Shown here piece after piece: positions 41,501 through 50,101 of a stretch of 64,000 nucleotides of DNA (position 1 is its first letter; each line of letters starts with the position of its first letter). The position numbers and the translations under genes are program-made. The stretch lies in NCBI RefSeq assembly GCF_900156645.1, contig NZ_FTOC01000005.1, positions 62,001 through 126,000 of the forward strand. Reading direction: 5' to 3'. This stretch comes from Salimicrobium flavidum (GTDB lineage: Bacteria; Bacillota; Bacilli; Bacillales; Halobacillaceae). The notes below the pieces were generated by a model that ran no database searches, was not told the origin of the DNA, and saw nothing but the letters and a program-made list of their open reading frames with translations.

Positions 41501-42092
41501 TCTGAATCTATCCGATGTGTATTACGGACTCTCGCTTCAGATGCTTATTTATCTCGAAGTGATTCTGCAGAACGCCAAGGACTGGCTCGGCATGGAAGCG
41601 ACACCGGCGGGAGTCCTTTATTTCCATGTCCACAACCCGATGATCACCGGGAAGAAACTTCTGAACGATGAGGAGATTGAAAAGGAAATTGTGAAAAGTT
41701 TCAAGATGCAGGGGTTGTTGCTTGAAGATGAAGGAGCGATTCGGATGATGGACACCGAAACGGAAAAGGGGCACAGTCCGATTATCCCTGCAGGTCTGAA
41801 ATCAGGCGGTGGTTTTTATTCGAATTCGAAAGTAGCGGACAGGGAGATGTTCCAGGCTCTCGATGGTTATGTTCATAAACTGATGACGAAGGCTGGTATG
41901 GATATAACAGAAGGGAACATCCCGCTCAATCCGTATCAGAAAAAACAGCAGACGGCCTGCCAATTCTGTTCCTTCCGTTCGGTCTGTCAGTTCGATCCGA
42001 CGCTTGAAGAGAATCAGTACCGGAAGCTTGCCGATATGAAAGACAGCAAAGTATGGGAGAAGTTGAAAGAAAAGGGGGAAGTCGATGGTTAA
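38592..42092 (+). CDS. addB: AddB subunit of the AddAB helicase-nuclease
   Basis: AddB (1166 residues) forms with AddA the RecBCD-like enzyme that resects double-strand breaks and responds to Chi. An N-terminal Walker A-like GRSGAGKS (8-15) precedes a degenerate helicase core; the C-terminal RecB-type nuclease domain shows GRIDRVD and IIDYKSS. The [4Fe-4S] staple cysteines are C801 and C1123-x2-C1126-x5-C1132. The start is the ATG at 38592 after GGGGGAAGGCGG; the frame open from 38556 is not the start. It overlaps addA by 8 bases. Confidence 0.96.
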   Translation: MSIRFITGRSGAGKSDYCLNDIEARLKEEPTGRTIIYLVPDQMTFQQEYALLKRGNIDGSTRAHVFSFSRLAWKVFQETGGATRSYISSTGVQMLLRKIVEERTSDWNVFQKAMEKQGFIHQLEEMITEFKRYRVTPETLEHQMDTMENYAHQTGGEQALQDKIEDLHYIYSRLVSHMEGTYVDGEDQLKLLGEKIPHSSFLRDADIYIDGFHSFTPQEYEVLRELFQHAGRVQVTLTLDEESREVEDVDLFAETKETCAVLREIAETGKVEVEETLDLSNTNGRFHGKDAFLHLEKHFEDRPAPSFEGETPIGIYEAVHPRAEVEGTAQEILRLVREEGYRYRDIAILMRDASVYHSLIETIFSDYGIPVFLDEKRTMLNHPLLEMIRSALDVVEGGWRYDAIFRLLKTGFIPSSDRRYPLDEDGIDELENYVLEYGIRSREQWRSKEAWRYQRFRGFEQAAQTDEEKKKQDRINAYRYQVVSALESLDDELRGKRTNEERATSLFVWMSEIRAPETLEKWRGFYDENGEVEKGREQEQVWDNLLQLLDEMVEMIGEESMSLQVFRQAFESGLDSLTFAHVPPSMDHVIVGSVDRSRLNGIKAGFLLGVNEGTWPMKPQGDGMISEEDRAFLAQYGLELAAGSREKLLYDRFYMYLAVTMPAEKLWVSYPLSDEEGRSKAASPIIARIEDLFPECAEHILLQDPDDLEEADRFITTPVKTRSALTAQLARYIKGYRVQDVWWGVLNWYIQSETKESTTRRVLHSLSYKNEPVSLKKETAHRMHKKQVKTSVSALESYYSCGFQHFAGKGLNLEERRTYKLDAPDIGQLFHEALRQITDWIGEEGRQFAELDRSSAEKYAHRATEELAPVLQHQVLRSSNRYKYIQEKLRGVIAQATYILGEQARRTRFAPVGLELGFGEVKDAQLPPMSVDLPNGFELMLRGRIDRVDQAMDNNELFLRIIDYKSSAKGLNLSDVYYGLSLQMLIYLEVILQNAKDWLGMEATPAGVLYFHVHNPMITGKKLLNDEEIEKEIVKSFKMQGLLLEDEGAIRMMDTETEKGHSPIIPAGLKSGGGFYSNSKVADREMFQALDGYVHKLMTKAGMDITEGNIPLNPYQKKQQTACQFCSFRSVCQFDPTLEENQYRKLADMKDSKVWEKLKEKGEVDG

Positions 42093-45000
42093 CTGGACGA
42101 GGGAACAGGAACAGGCCATTTACGGTCACGGGCGGGACATGCTCGTCTCCGCAGCAGCCGGTTCCGGCAAAACGGCGGTCCTTGTGGAAAGGATCATTCA
42201 GAAAGTGATCGACAGGGATGATCCGGTGGATATTCACTCTTTGCTCGTAGTGACATTTACGAACGCGGCAGCACAGGAGATGAGGAACCGGGTGACAGAA
42301 GCACTGGATAAAGCACTGGAACAGACCCCGGACTCCATACATTTGAAAAAACAGCTTTCTCTCGTGCAGAGTGCCTCGATATCGACGCTGCATTCGTTTT
42401 GCCTGGAAGTAATCAGGAAGTACGCGTATCTCCTGGACATCGATCCGGCCTTCCGGATCGCCGATGCTGTGGAAGCGGATCTAATGAAACAGGAAGTACT
42501 CGAAAATCTGCTCGAGGACTGGTACGGAAAAGAAGGAGAAGAGCGCAGGCAGTTTTTCGAACTTGTCGATCGTTTCTCCGGAGACCGTCACGACCTCGAT
42601 GTGGAATCGCTCATTCTTCAGATGTACACGTTCTCAGAACAGCACCCGTGGCCGGGAGAATGGTTGGATCAGGTGGCGGAGATGTATAACGTCACTGCAG
42701 AGGATGACGAGGAAGATCTGCCCTGGTTCGTACTGCTGAAAAGAGAAGTCCGCCATCAGCTTGAAGCTATGGAAAAAGAAGCGGAGGAATTTCTGGATCT
42801 CACCCGTCAGTCTGATGGGCCGTATACATACGGAGAGACTGCGGATAAAGATCTCACGCTTATACGCGAAGCGAAAGCCCATCTCGCCAGGTCTTGGCAG
42901 GCACTTGAGGATTACGTGAAAGAAGCGAAATTTCCGAAGCTGTCAGGAAAGAAATCGGACGTGGCCGAAGAGAAGAAAAATGAAGCGAAAGACGTAAGGG
43001 AAAGGTATAAGAAACGTTTCAAACAGATTCAGGAAGAGTGGTTCGCGCGTCCCATCGACAGGTATCTTGAGGAGATGGGAGAGTTGTATCCGGTCATCCG
43101 GCAACTCGGCGTTGTGGTGAAAGATTTCAAACAGCGTTATCAGGAAGCGAAGAAAGAGAGAGCAGTCGCCGATTTTTCCGATCTGGAACACTATGCACTG
43201 GAAATTCTGCGTGATGACACTTCCGTTCCGGACCATCTTGTACCTTCTGCAGTAGCCAAAAATTATCAGCGCCAGTTCACCGAAGTGCTCGTCGATGAAT
43301 ATCAGGATACGAACCTCGTCCAGGAAACGCTGCTCCGGCTTTTAACGGATGATACCGATGCCGGGAATCTTTTCATGGTGGGGGATGTGAAGCAGAGTAT
43401 CTACCGCTTCCGGCATGCGGAACCGTCGTTGTTCCTTGAAAAATATGGCCGCTTCCAGAAAGAAGAGGAGGAAGGGGAAAGGGTCGACTTGGCGAAGAAC
43501 TTCCGGAGCCGCACCCAGGTGCTTGATGCGACGAACTATCTGTTCCGTCAGATCCTCGATGAAGAGGTAGGCGAAATGGAGTATGAAAAAGAAGCAGAGC
43601 TTATTTACGGGAATACTTCGTATGATGAATGGCACAAAGAAGATACGAGTACAGAGCTTCTGCTCATAGACAGAGAAGAGGCGGAGGAAGAGGACGAGTA
43701 TAATTCTGAAGAGGACTACCGGGACCTTGAGAAAGCCCAACTCGAGGCCCGGGCCTACGCCGGGAAAATCCGGGCGTGGCTCGGGTATGATGGAAATGAA
43801 CCGATGCAGGTCATCGATAAAGAAACGGGACTGCCGCGTCCTCTGAAGTTCAGAGATATCGTGTTTCTGCAGCGGTCCATGACGTGGGCGCCGGTCATCA
43901 TGGACGAACTGAAACAGCAGGGGATTCCGGTATATGCGGAGCTTTCTACCGGTTATTTTGAAGCGATCGAAATCCGGGTCATGATCAGTCTGCTGAAAAC
44001 GATCGATAATCCGAAACAGGATATTCCGCTCGCCTCCGTGCTTAGGTCCCCGATTGTCGGACTTGATGAAGATGAATTGGCCCGGATACGTCTTGCGGAT
44101 AAACGCGGCGATTATTACGAAGCTATGAAAGCTTATCGCCAAACGGAGAGTGATGAGCTGAGCGATAAACTGACCCGCTTTCTTGATATGCTCCATGATT
44201 TCAGGGAAAGAGCCAGACAGGGAGCGTTGTCCGAACTGATCTGGGACATTTACCGTGAGACGGGATATTACGATTTTACGGGAGGGATGCCTGGGGGGCG
44301 TCAGCGTCAGGCGAACCTGCGTGCTTTATATGACCGGGCGAAGTCTTATGAAACGACCTCCTTCCGTGGTTTGTTCCGCTTCCTCCGCTTCATTGAAAGG
44401 ATGGAAGAACGTGGAGATGACCTTGGCGCTGCCCGGGCTCTAGGAGAACAGGAAGATGTCGTACGTATTATGACGATCCATAAAAGTAAAGGTCTGGAAT
44501 TTCCGGTCGTGATTCTTGGAGGTCTCGATAGACAGTTCAATATGAAAGATCTCCATTCCCGCTATCTGTTGCATAAGGATCTCGGCTTCGGGTCGAGATA
44601 CATCGATCCGAAGAAACGGCTCATGTACCCGACGATCGCTTATCACGCCTTACGTGAGAAGAAGAAGCGGGAGATTCTCGCTGAGGAGATGCGGGTATTG
44701 TATGTCGCACTGACGAGGGCGAAGGAAAAGCTCGTACTTGTCGGGAACGTCGCGTCCTTCCAGGCGAAACAGGAAAAGTGGAAGCGGTTTGCGCATTATG
44801 AACCATGGCTGCTTCCGGCTGCTGATCGTCTGAACGCGAAGTCGTACCTCGACTGGATCGGCCCCGCACTTGTGCGACATGAACAGGGGGAAATACTCAC
44901 TGCCGAGGATGTGGAAGTGAAGGCGTCCGAGGCGATTCATAACAATGAATCGCAATGGTCTGTGGAAGTCGTCCACGGCAGGGACCTGACCAGTGTAGAA

Positions 45001-45789
45001 GAGGATTCCGAAAAACGGGATCAACAGATAAAGGAAGCTATAGATAGATGGAAACCTGTCGATCATGAGATAGAACCCTTTGTGAAAAATCGCCTTGATT
45101 TCCGCTATCCTTATGAACAGGCAGCAAAGAGAAGGGCGAAACAGACGGTCACTGAAATCAAGAGGAAACAGGAAATCGATGAGTATGCAGACACGTCGGT
45201 GGCTGTACCATATCGGGCGCCGATGAGAAAAAGACCGAAATTCATGCAGCAGGAGAGGGCTCTCACAGCAGCAGAACGGGGAACGGCTATGCACACGGTC
45301 ATGCAGCATATCCCTTTGCGTTCCCATACGCCATTAGAAGTGGAAGAAGAAGTGGAAAAACTCGTAATCGATGAGATTCTCACTCGTACAGAGGCCGATG
45401 TCATCGATTCGGAAGCGATCTCCCGTTTTTTTGACACGGAAATCGGAGAACTGGTGGCACAGGAGCAGAACGTGGAGAGAGAAACAGCATTCAATTATAT
45501 GCTCCCCGCCAAAGAGGTTTATGCTGACTGGGAAGGGAAAGACAGCGAGCGTGTATTCATACAGGGGATTATCGACCTGGTCATCCCCTATAAAGATGGA
45601 TATATTCTGCTGGATTATAAAACGGACAGTCTGAACGGGAAGGAAACAGAAGACGAGCTCGCTTCCCGCTATCATACCCAGATCTCGATTTATACCCGGG
45701 CGCTCGAAGATATCAGGAAAAAGAAAGTACACAGACGTATGCTGTACTTTTTCGATGCGGCGAAAGTAGTGGAAATCGGAGGAGAGTGA
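42085..45789 (+). CDS. addA: AddA subunit of the AddAB helicase-nuclease
   Basis: AddA (1234 residues; B. subtilis 1232) is the UvrD-like 3'-5' helicase and second nuclease of AddAB. Motif I AAAGSGKT (23-30), motif II VDEYQDTN (about 405-412), motif III GDVKQSIYRFR, motif VI YVALTRAKEKL, and the nuclease signature GIIDLVI ... ILLDYKTD near the C-terminus are all intact. Translationally coupled to addB. Strong purifying conservation is expected; nothing anomalous is seen. Confidence 0.96.
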   Translation: MVNWTREQEQAIYGHGRDMLVSAAAGSGKTAVLVERIIQKVIDRDDPVDIHSLLVVTFTNAAAQEMRNRVTEALDKALEQTPDSIHLKKQLSLVQSASISTLHSFCLEVIRKYAYLLDIDPAFRIADAVEADLMKQEVLENLLEDWYGKEGEERRQFFELVDRFSGDRHDLDVESLILQMYTFSEQHPWPGEWLDQVAEMYNVTAEDDEEDLPWFVLLKREVRHQLEAMEKEAEEFLDLTRQSDGPYTYGETADKDLTLIREAKAHLARSWQALEDYVKEAKFPKLSGKKSDVAEEKKNEAKDVRERYKKRFKQIQEEWFARPIDRYLEEMGELYPVIRQLGVVVKDFKQRYQEAKKERAVADFSDLEHYALEILRDDTSVPDHLVPSAVAKNYQRQFTEVLVDEYQDTNLVQETLLRLLTDDTDAGNLFMVGDVKQSIYRFRHAEPSLFLEKYGRFQKEEEEGERVDLAKNFRSRTQVLDATNYLFRQILDEEVGEMEYEKEAELIYGNTSYDEWHKEDTSTELLLIDREEAEEEDEYNSEEDYRDLEKAQLEARAYAGKIRAWLGYDGNEPMQVIDKETGLPRPLKFRDIVFLQRSMTWAPVIMDELKQQGIPVYAELSTGYFEAIEIRVMISLLKTIDNPKQDIPLASVLRSPIVGLDEDELARIRLADKRGDYYEAMKAYRQTESDELSDKLTRFLDMLHDFRERARQGALSELIWDIYRETGYYDFTGGMPGGRQRQANLRALYDRAKSYETTSFRGLFRFLRFIERMEERGDDLGAARALGEQEDVVRIMTIHKSKGLEFPVVILGGLDRQFNMKDLHSRYLLHKDLGFGSRYIDPKKRLMYPTIAYHALREKKKREILAEEMRVLYVALTRAKEKLVLVGNVASFQAKQEKWKRFAHYEPWLLPAADRLNAKSYLDWIGPALVRHEQGEILTAEDVEVKASEAIHNNESQWSVEVVHGRDLTSVEEDSEKRDQQIKEAIDRWKPVDHEIEPFVKNRLDFRYPYEQAAKRRAKQTVTEIKRKQEIDEYADTSVAVPYRAPMRKRPKFMQQERALTAAERGTAMHTVMQHIPLRSHTPLEVEEEVEKLVIDEILTRTEADVIDSEAISRFFDTEIGELVAQEQNVERETAFNYMLPAKEVYADWEGKDSERVFIQGIIDLVIPYKDGYILLDYKTDSLNGKETEDELASRYHTQISIYTRALEDIRKKKVHRRMLYFFDAAKVVEIGGE

Positions 45790-45793
45790 AGGG

Positions 45794-46075
45794 ATGGAGG
45801 ACATTTGTGAGTTATGCTGGCGTTATCCGGTAAAAACCACGGAACATCATCTCGTTCCAAGACAACATGGGGGCGCCCAGGGACCGACGGCTCAGCTATG
45901 CTCTCCCTGTCATCGTCAGATCCACGCCCTGTTTTCCAACCGGGAGCTGGCCCGATTTTATAATCGGCTCGAAAGAATCCAGGATCATCCTGATATGAAG
46001 AAATATTTGAAGTGGGTACAAAAACAGGACCCCGCTAAGCGTATAACGACGAGAAAGGCTAATAGAAGAAAATAA
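45794..46075 (+). CDS. yisB: HNH-type small nuclease-like protein YisB
   Basis: A 93-residue zinc-finger-like protein with two Cys pairs, C5-x2-C8 and C36-x2-C39, and the HHLVPRQHGG and PCHRQIHALF segments that make up an HNH fold. It resembles B. subtilis YisB, found beside the addAB/sbcDC nuclease genes. It starts four bases after the addA stop with GGAGGAGAG overlapping the addA end, so it belongs to the add operon and may assist DNA processing. Catalysis is not demonstrated by sequence alone. Confidence 0.82.
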   Translation: MEDICELCWRYPVKTTEHHLVPRQHGGAQGPTAQLCSPCHRQIHALFSNRELARFYNRLERIQDHPDMKKYLKWVQKQDPAKRITTRKANRRK

Positions 46076-46088
46076 TGGGGGAATCATA

Positions 46089-47243
46089 ATGCCGAAGGGA
46101 AATCCGATACAGGAACAGGAGCGCTTGGAGTGGATAGATACCGTGAGAGGTCTTGCGATATTCGGCATTTTCATGGTGAACGTTCCCGCGTTCAATGCCC
46201 CGTTTTTCCTCTATGGAGGAGGGGAGGAATATTTCCCTTCTGAGACGAGTGAAGCGGTTCGGGCGGTGATCGATATCTTTTTTCAGGCCAGTTTCTATAC
46301 TTTGTTCGCCCTTATGTTCGGGTTCGGTCTGCAAATGATGAAAGATCGCCTTACTTCACGAGGAGTGGCGTATGAACAGGTGTTGGCACGAAGGCTATTC
46401 GTCCTGTTTCTGTTCGGAGTGATCCACGCCTTCGTCATCTGGCACGGAGATATATTACTTACCTATAGTGTGCTTGGTGCGCTGCTTCTGCTATTCATGA
46501 AAAGAAAGGACAGGACGCTTCTCCTGTTTGCTTATGGCCTTCTTGCCGCGGTAACGGTGCCGTTCACCCTGATGCTCTATGCTGCTAGAAATTATGGACT
46601 GGGGTCCGTGAACAGAGAAGGTATAGAAGCGGCGATGGCCAACTACGGAAATGGATCGCTCTTGGATATTTGGTCTCAAAACAACGCGGACTGGTGGTAT
46701 ACGAACAGTCTTGGAAATTGGCCGTTTCTTATTATGAGTATGCTTCCGATGATGTTATTCGGAATGTATATAGCCAGGAAGCGGTGGCTCCATGAACCGG
46801 AAAACCATGAAGTGGTGATATGGAAGTGGTGGAGCGTGACGGGGGTATTGTTTTTCTTATTCAAGCTTGGTCCCTACTTTTTCGGGACGCCCGAATGGTT
46901 CGATATGGCTCAGGATAATATCGGGGGTTCTGCATCCGCTGTATTTTATGTGCTTTCCATCACGCTTTTATATAAAACCACAGCTAAAAAAGTCGTGCGG
47001 CCTCTCAGGTGGGTAGGTCGAATGTCGCTTACCAACTATATTCTCCAATCTATTGTCAGCTTTTTCGCCTTCTATTCGGTCGGCTTCGGTTTATACGGAG
47101 AGGTGACTCCACTTCAAAGCACAGCTTTCGTTGTGATCATCTTTACTCTGCAGATTATAATCAGCAGGTGGTGGCTCCAAAAATATCGATATGGTCCACT
47201 GGAATGGGTATGGAGAAGCGCTACGTATAAAAGGAAAGTGTAA
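46089..47243 (+). CDS. DUF418 (YeiB-like) membrane protein
   Basis: A 384-residue polytopic membrane protein with about ten hydrophobic segments. It opens with RLEWIDTVRGLAIFGIFMVN, the hallmark of DUF418/acyltransferase-3-like proteins, and its C-terminal half (VGRMSLTNYILQSIV, about 311-325) is the DUF418 domain. Function unknown; relatives are proposed to acylate or transport envelope components. It is 13 bases downstream of yisB and may be cotranscribed. A terminator and a family A repeat follow. Confidence 0.82.
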   Translation: MPKGNPIQEQERLEWIDTVRGLAIFGIFMVNVPAFNAPFFLYGGGEEYFPSETSEAVRAVIDIFFQASFYTLFALMFGFGLQMMKDRLTSRGVAYEQVLARRLFVLFLFGVIHAFVIWHGDILLTYSVLGALLLLFMKRKDRTLLLFAYGLLAAVTVPFTLMLYAARNYGLGSVNREGIEAAMANYGNGSLLDIWSQNNADWWYTNSLGNWPFLIMSMLPMMLFGMYIARKRWLHEPENHEVVIWKWWSVTGVLFFLFKLGPYFFGTPEWFDMAQDNIGGSASAVFYVLSITLLYKTTAKKVVRPLRWVGRMSLTNYILQSIVSFFAFYSVGFGLYGEVTPLQSTAFVVIIFTLQIIISRWWLQKYRYGPLEWVWRSATYKRKV

Positions 47244-47249
47244 GGGTAC

Positions 47250-47296
47250 AAAAAAAGATGATCCCTATTTGATAAACGGGATCATCTTTTCTTTTT
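47250..47296 (+). terminator. Terminator downstream of the DUF418 gene
   Basis: AAAGATGATCCC and GGGATCATCTTT form a 12-bp stem with a 12-base loop, followed by a T-rich run. Confidence 0.85.
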
Positions 47297-47304
47297 TTAT
47301 GAAA

Positions 47305-47479
47305 GGCTCTGTTATCGTGCATCGTTGATTTTTATCTCTACGGAGGGAAGCTTGCTTCGGGCATGGCGGAAACTTCCCGCATCTTCCTCTGCTCGATATG
47401 GGTGATTTTCCTCCCATGCTCAATTCCACAGGTGTCTCCATCCTTCGTTCCAAAATCAACCAAAGGCTTTAACAGAGTT
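47305..47479. repeat. Palindromic intergenic repeat, family A copy 2
   Basis: Full-length copy of the element at 12175-12349, with ends GGCTCTGTTATCG and GGCTTTAACAGAG and the inner TTGATTTT/AAAATCAA arms. It is in the same orientation as copy 1 and fills the space before the rocD stop codon. Confidence 0.75.
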
Positions 47480-47489
47480 CTATGAAAAA

Positions 47490-48686
47490 TTATGCGCTAA
47501 ACACTTCTTTGATCTTAGCAATAGCCCAGTCCAGATCCTCTTCCGAGATGATCAGAGGAGGGGCGAAACGAATCACGTTTTCATGCGTTTCTTTACAGAG
47601 AAGTCCTTTTTCCTTCATCCGTTCGCAGTATTCACGCGCAGGCTCGTTCAATTCTACGCCGATGAATAGTCCTTTGCCTCGCACTTCTTTGATGACAGGA
47701 TTATCAATGGTTTTCAATTCTTTCATCATATGATTCCCCAGTTTCAGGGAGCGATCGGCAAGGTTCTCATCTTCAAGCACCTGTAAGGATGCAAGTGAGA
47801 CAGCGGAGGCAAGCGGGTTTCCACCGAAAGTGGAGCCGTGAGAACCAGGGTTGAACACGCCGAGTATGTCTTTATTGGAAACGACACAGGAGATCGGGAA
47901 GACGCCTCCTCCGAGTGCTTTCCCGAGGATAAGCATATCCGGGTTCACGTTTTCCCAGTCACAGGCGAACATTTTTCCGGTTCTGGCGAGTCCGGATTGG
48001 ATTTCATCAGCGATGAACAGAACGTTTTCCTGATGACAAAGCTCGGAAGCTTCTTTGAGAAATCCTTCCGGAGGCATGACGATTCCTGCTTCTCCCTGGA
48101 TAGGTTCGAGAAGGAAGGCCGCTGTATTTTCGGTAATAGCTTCACGCAGGGCATCAATATCGCCATAAGGCACAATTTTAATGCCTGGAAGCGTCGGACC
48201 GAAGCCACGTTTGTTCTCTTCTTCTGAAGAAAGGGAAACCGGGGTCATAGTACGACCGTGGAAGTTACCGGTGCAGGCGATGATTTCAGCCTGGTCTTCC
48301 GCCACTCCTTTGACATCATAAGCCCAGCGGCGTGCTGCTTTGATCGCTGTTTCGACAGCTTCCGCTCCGGTGTTCATAGGGAGTGCCATTTCTTTATTCG
48401 TAATTTTACAGATCTTTTCATACCAAGGGCCGAGCTGATCGTTATGAAAGGCACGGGATGTGAGAGTTACACGGTCTGCCTGATCTTTGAGGGCCTGGAT
48501 GATTTTAGGGTGGCGATGCCCCTGGTTCAAAGCTGAGTAAGCGCTGAGCATATCCATATAACGGTTGCCTTCAGGGTCTGTGACCCATACGCCTTCTGCT
48601 TTTGCAATGACTACAGGAAGCGGGTGATAGTTTTTAGCACCGTATTCCTGGGTTTGGTTGATGATTTGTTGGCTGTTGCGAGACAT
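47490..48686 (-). CDS. rocD: Ornithine aminotransferase
   Basis: A 398-residue class III PLP aminotransferase converting ornithine plus 2-oxoglutarate to glutamate semialdehyde and glutamate. The PLP Lys is K256 in [24 protein letters not shown] (about 220-233) holds the cofactor-binding Asp, and [15 protein letters not shown] is typical. Length matches B. subtilis RocD (401). It stands alone here, without the other roc genes. GAAGGAGG precedes the ATG. The promoter seems to be an extended -10 type rather than a visible sigma-L (-24/-12) promoter. Confidence 0.92.
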   Translation of the reverse strand: MSRNSQQIINQTQEYGAKNYHPLPVVIAKAEGVWVTDPEGNRYMDMLSAYSALNQGHRHPKIIQALKDQADRVTLTSRAFHNDQLGPWYEKICKITNKEMALPMNTGAEAVETAIKAARRWAYDVKGVAEDQAEIIACTGNFHGRTMTPVSLSSEEENKRGFGPTLPGIKIVPYGDIDALREAITENTAAFLLEPIQGEAGIVMPPEGFLKEASELCHQENVLFIADEIQSGLARTGKMFACDWENVNPDMLILGKALGGGVFPISCVVSNKDILGVFNPGSHGSTFGGNPLASAVSLASLQVLEDENLADRSLKLGNHMMKELKTIDNPVIKEVRGKGLFIGVELNEPAREYCERMKEKGLLCKETHENVIRFAPPLIISEEDLDWAIAKIKEVFSA

Positions 48687-48724
48687 AGAAAACCTCCTTC
48701 AAAACTTTTCGACAATTCTTTCTC

Positions 48725-48733
48725 ATTATAACA
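48725..48733 (-). promoter_or_regulatory. Extended -10 promoter of rocD
   Basis: On the minus strand TGTTATAAT (TGn-TATAAT) lies about 40 bases upstream of the start codon; no good -35 hexamer is seen. Confidence 0.5.
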
Positions 48734-48821
48734 GGTTTCGCTTCTTATTTCTTCATACATTTTTCGTTAGTCACACCAGAAAAGAAGTGATAGGATAGAA
48801 GTAGAAAAGGAGGGTGGAGAA

Positions 48822-49178
48822 ATGACACACTTACATATTACATCATGGGTGCTTGCATTGATTCTGCTTGCATTGACGATGATGTTCATGAACAAAGGAA
48901 GTACAAAAGCATCAAAAATAACTCATATGATTATGCGTTTGGATTACCTGCTCATTCTTTATTCCGGTGGAGATCTGTTTGCTTCTTACACGAATTACGG
49001 TCCGGGAGTCATCATCAAACTTCTTACGGGTCTATGGGTGATCGCGGCTATGGAAATGATAGCTGTTAAGAAGAAAAAAGGGAAGGCTACCGGTATTTGG
49101 TGGGGGCAACTTGCTGTTTCTGTACTGTTAGCTATCTTTCTCGGTTTTGTCGTACTGCCGATGGGTATTTTACCGTAA
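48822..49178 (+). CDS. yisL: UPF0344 membrane protein YisL
   Basis: A 118-residue protein with four membrane helices, beginning MTHLHITSWVLALILLAL; same length and character as B. subtilis YisL (UPF0344). Function unknown. The segment MIMRLDYLLILYSGGDL (about 37-53) is the most family-like. AGGAGGGTGG supports the start; a strong terminator follows, so it is monocistronic. Confidence 0.87.
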   Translation: MTHLHITSWVLALILLALTMMFMNKGSTKASKITHMIMRLDYLLILYSGGDLFASYTNYGPGVIIKLLTGLWVIAAMEMIAVKKKKGKATGIWWGQLAVSVLLAIFLGFVVLPMGILP

Positions 49179-49191
49179 AACTGAACTGACG

Positions 49192-49229
49192 AAAAAGGAG
49201 TGTTCCGAATCAACGGAACACTCCTTTTT
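49192..49229 (+). terminator. Terminator of yisL
   Basis: AAAAAGGAGTGTTCCG and complement form a 16-bp stem with a 6-base loop and T run. Confidence 0.9.
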
Positions 49230-49309
49230 CTATTGTGATAAGGGGGTCAGGCACGGGGGGGGGTGCCATTCGACTATGTTTCAGGATATGACGAGGTTTC
49301 ACCCTCACT

Positions 49310-49329
49310 TGTAATGATAATCATTCTCA
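49310..49329 (+). promoter_or_regulatory. Fur box without an adjacent iron gene
   Basis: TGTAATGATAATCATTCTC matches the classical 19-bp Fur box GATAATGATAATCATTATC at 16 of 19, and TGATAATCATTCTCA (49315-49329) matches the 7-1-7 form at 14 of 15. It lies in the 230-base gap between yisL and the convergent ABC permease gene, where I find no intact iron-uptake gene on either strand. Confidence 0.6.
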
Positions 49330-49411
49330 ATTATAAAGTCAATGAATTTTTTGAAATACATCCGATTTGCCCTGAAAGTCGCTTGTCTTATCCCGTCTGT
49401 ATAGAACCCGG

Positions 49412-50101
49412 TCATTTCAATTTGATCGGGGCGTGGGCGACGGCGACGGTCCGTTTGCCAATCCAGAGAATAATCGCTGTCACAATGCTCAATAGAACGA
49501 CTATTGTTACGTAAGGAATCAATTCTCCGTCAGTTACATTGATAAGATCACCGAAAAGGGAGTTCTCTGCTGGCGTCCCTCCGATCGTATCGGTAACCAT
49601 AGTAATCAATAGCGCGAGAAGGATGTAGGCAGCTATTCCGAATCCACCGAATCTCAGGTAGCCGGTAGTGATCATCCACCCAGCCATGTAGTAAATGAAA
49701 ACATGTAGAATCATCACCAGTACGCTCGGAAGCAATCCGAAGACTGGAGACGGGGAACCGAAGATCAACATTTCTATTACTGTGAGAGAAGTGATGATTA
49801 TCATGAGAAACAAAGAGAGAAGAACAGCAGCAATCATATTTCCTGTAAATGCCGATTTTCTTGTAACACCTTGTCTTACGAAGGGCGAGAAGAACATTCC
49901 TCCAGCTACAATACCGACGATCAGACTGAAAATTTTAGCCGACTGGCATAAAAAGCTGAAAAAAGTGTCATAGCCGAGTTCTATAGGTGGCAGGAACGCT
50001 TGAAATACGATATAAATCGTCAGAAGGGTGACAAGAAAATAAAAGGACCATTGAAATTGAAAACGGAAGATATCAAAAGCGACCTTTCGTTTATTCGACA
50101 T
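49412..50101 (-). CDS. ABC exporter permease, unknown substrate
   Basis: A 229-residue membrane protein with six hydrophobic segments (about 18-38, 50-75, 90-115, 125-145, 150-170, 195-215), in the style of short ABC-2/YtrC-type permeases. The segment FSPFVRQGVTRKSAFTGNM (about 71-89) is the putative cytoplasmic coupling loop. It overlaps the upstream ATPase gene by 11 bases and is the last gene of a GntR-ATPase-permease operon, an arrangement seen for cell-wall-antibiotic-responsive exporters of the Ytr type. Confidence 0.75.
   Translation of the reverse strand: MSNKRKVAFDIFRFQFQWSFYFLVTLLTIYIVFQAFLPPIELGYDTFFSFLCQSAKIFSLIVGIVAGGMFFSPFVRQGVTRKSAFTGNMIAAVLLSLFLMIIITSLTVIEMLIFGSPSPVFGLLPSVLVMILHVFIYYMAGWMITTGYLRFGGFGIAAYILLALLITMVTDTIGGTPAENSLFGDLINVTDGELIPYVTIVVLLSIVTAIILWIGKRTVAVAHAPIKLK

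Noticed and set aside
43342-44196. Long open reading frame on the minus strand inside addA
   Set aside because: It is antisense to conserved helicase motifs of addA, has no ribosome site and no recognisable domain; an artefact of codon bias.
44650-45327. Minus-strand open frame of about 225 codons within addA
   Set aside because: Antisense to the addA C-terminal region; no initiation signal, composition rich in Phe/Ser/His/Arg typical of shadow frames.
48690-48821. Sigma-L (-24/-12) promoter for rocD
   Set aside because: No TGGCAC-N5-TTGCA-type element is visible upstream of rocD; an extended -10 sequence is the better candidate.
49263-49514. Plus-strand 83-codon frame containing the Fur box
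   Set aside because: No ribosome site and it runs antisense into the permease gene; the DNA in it is better explained as regulatory.
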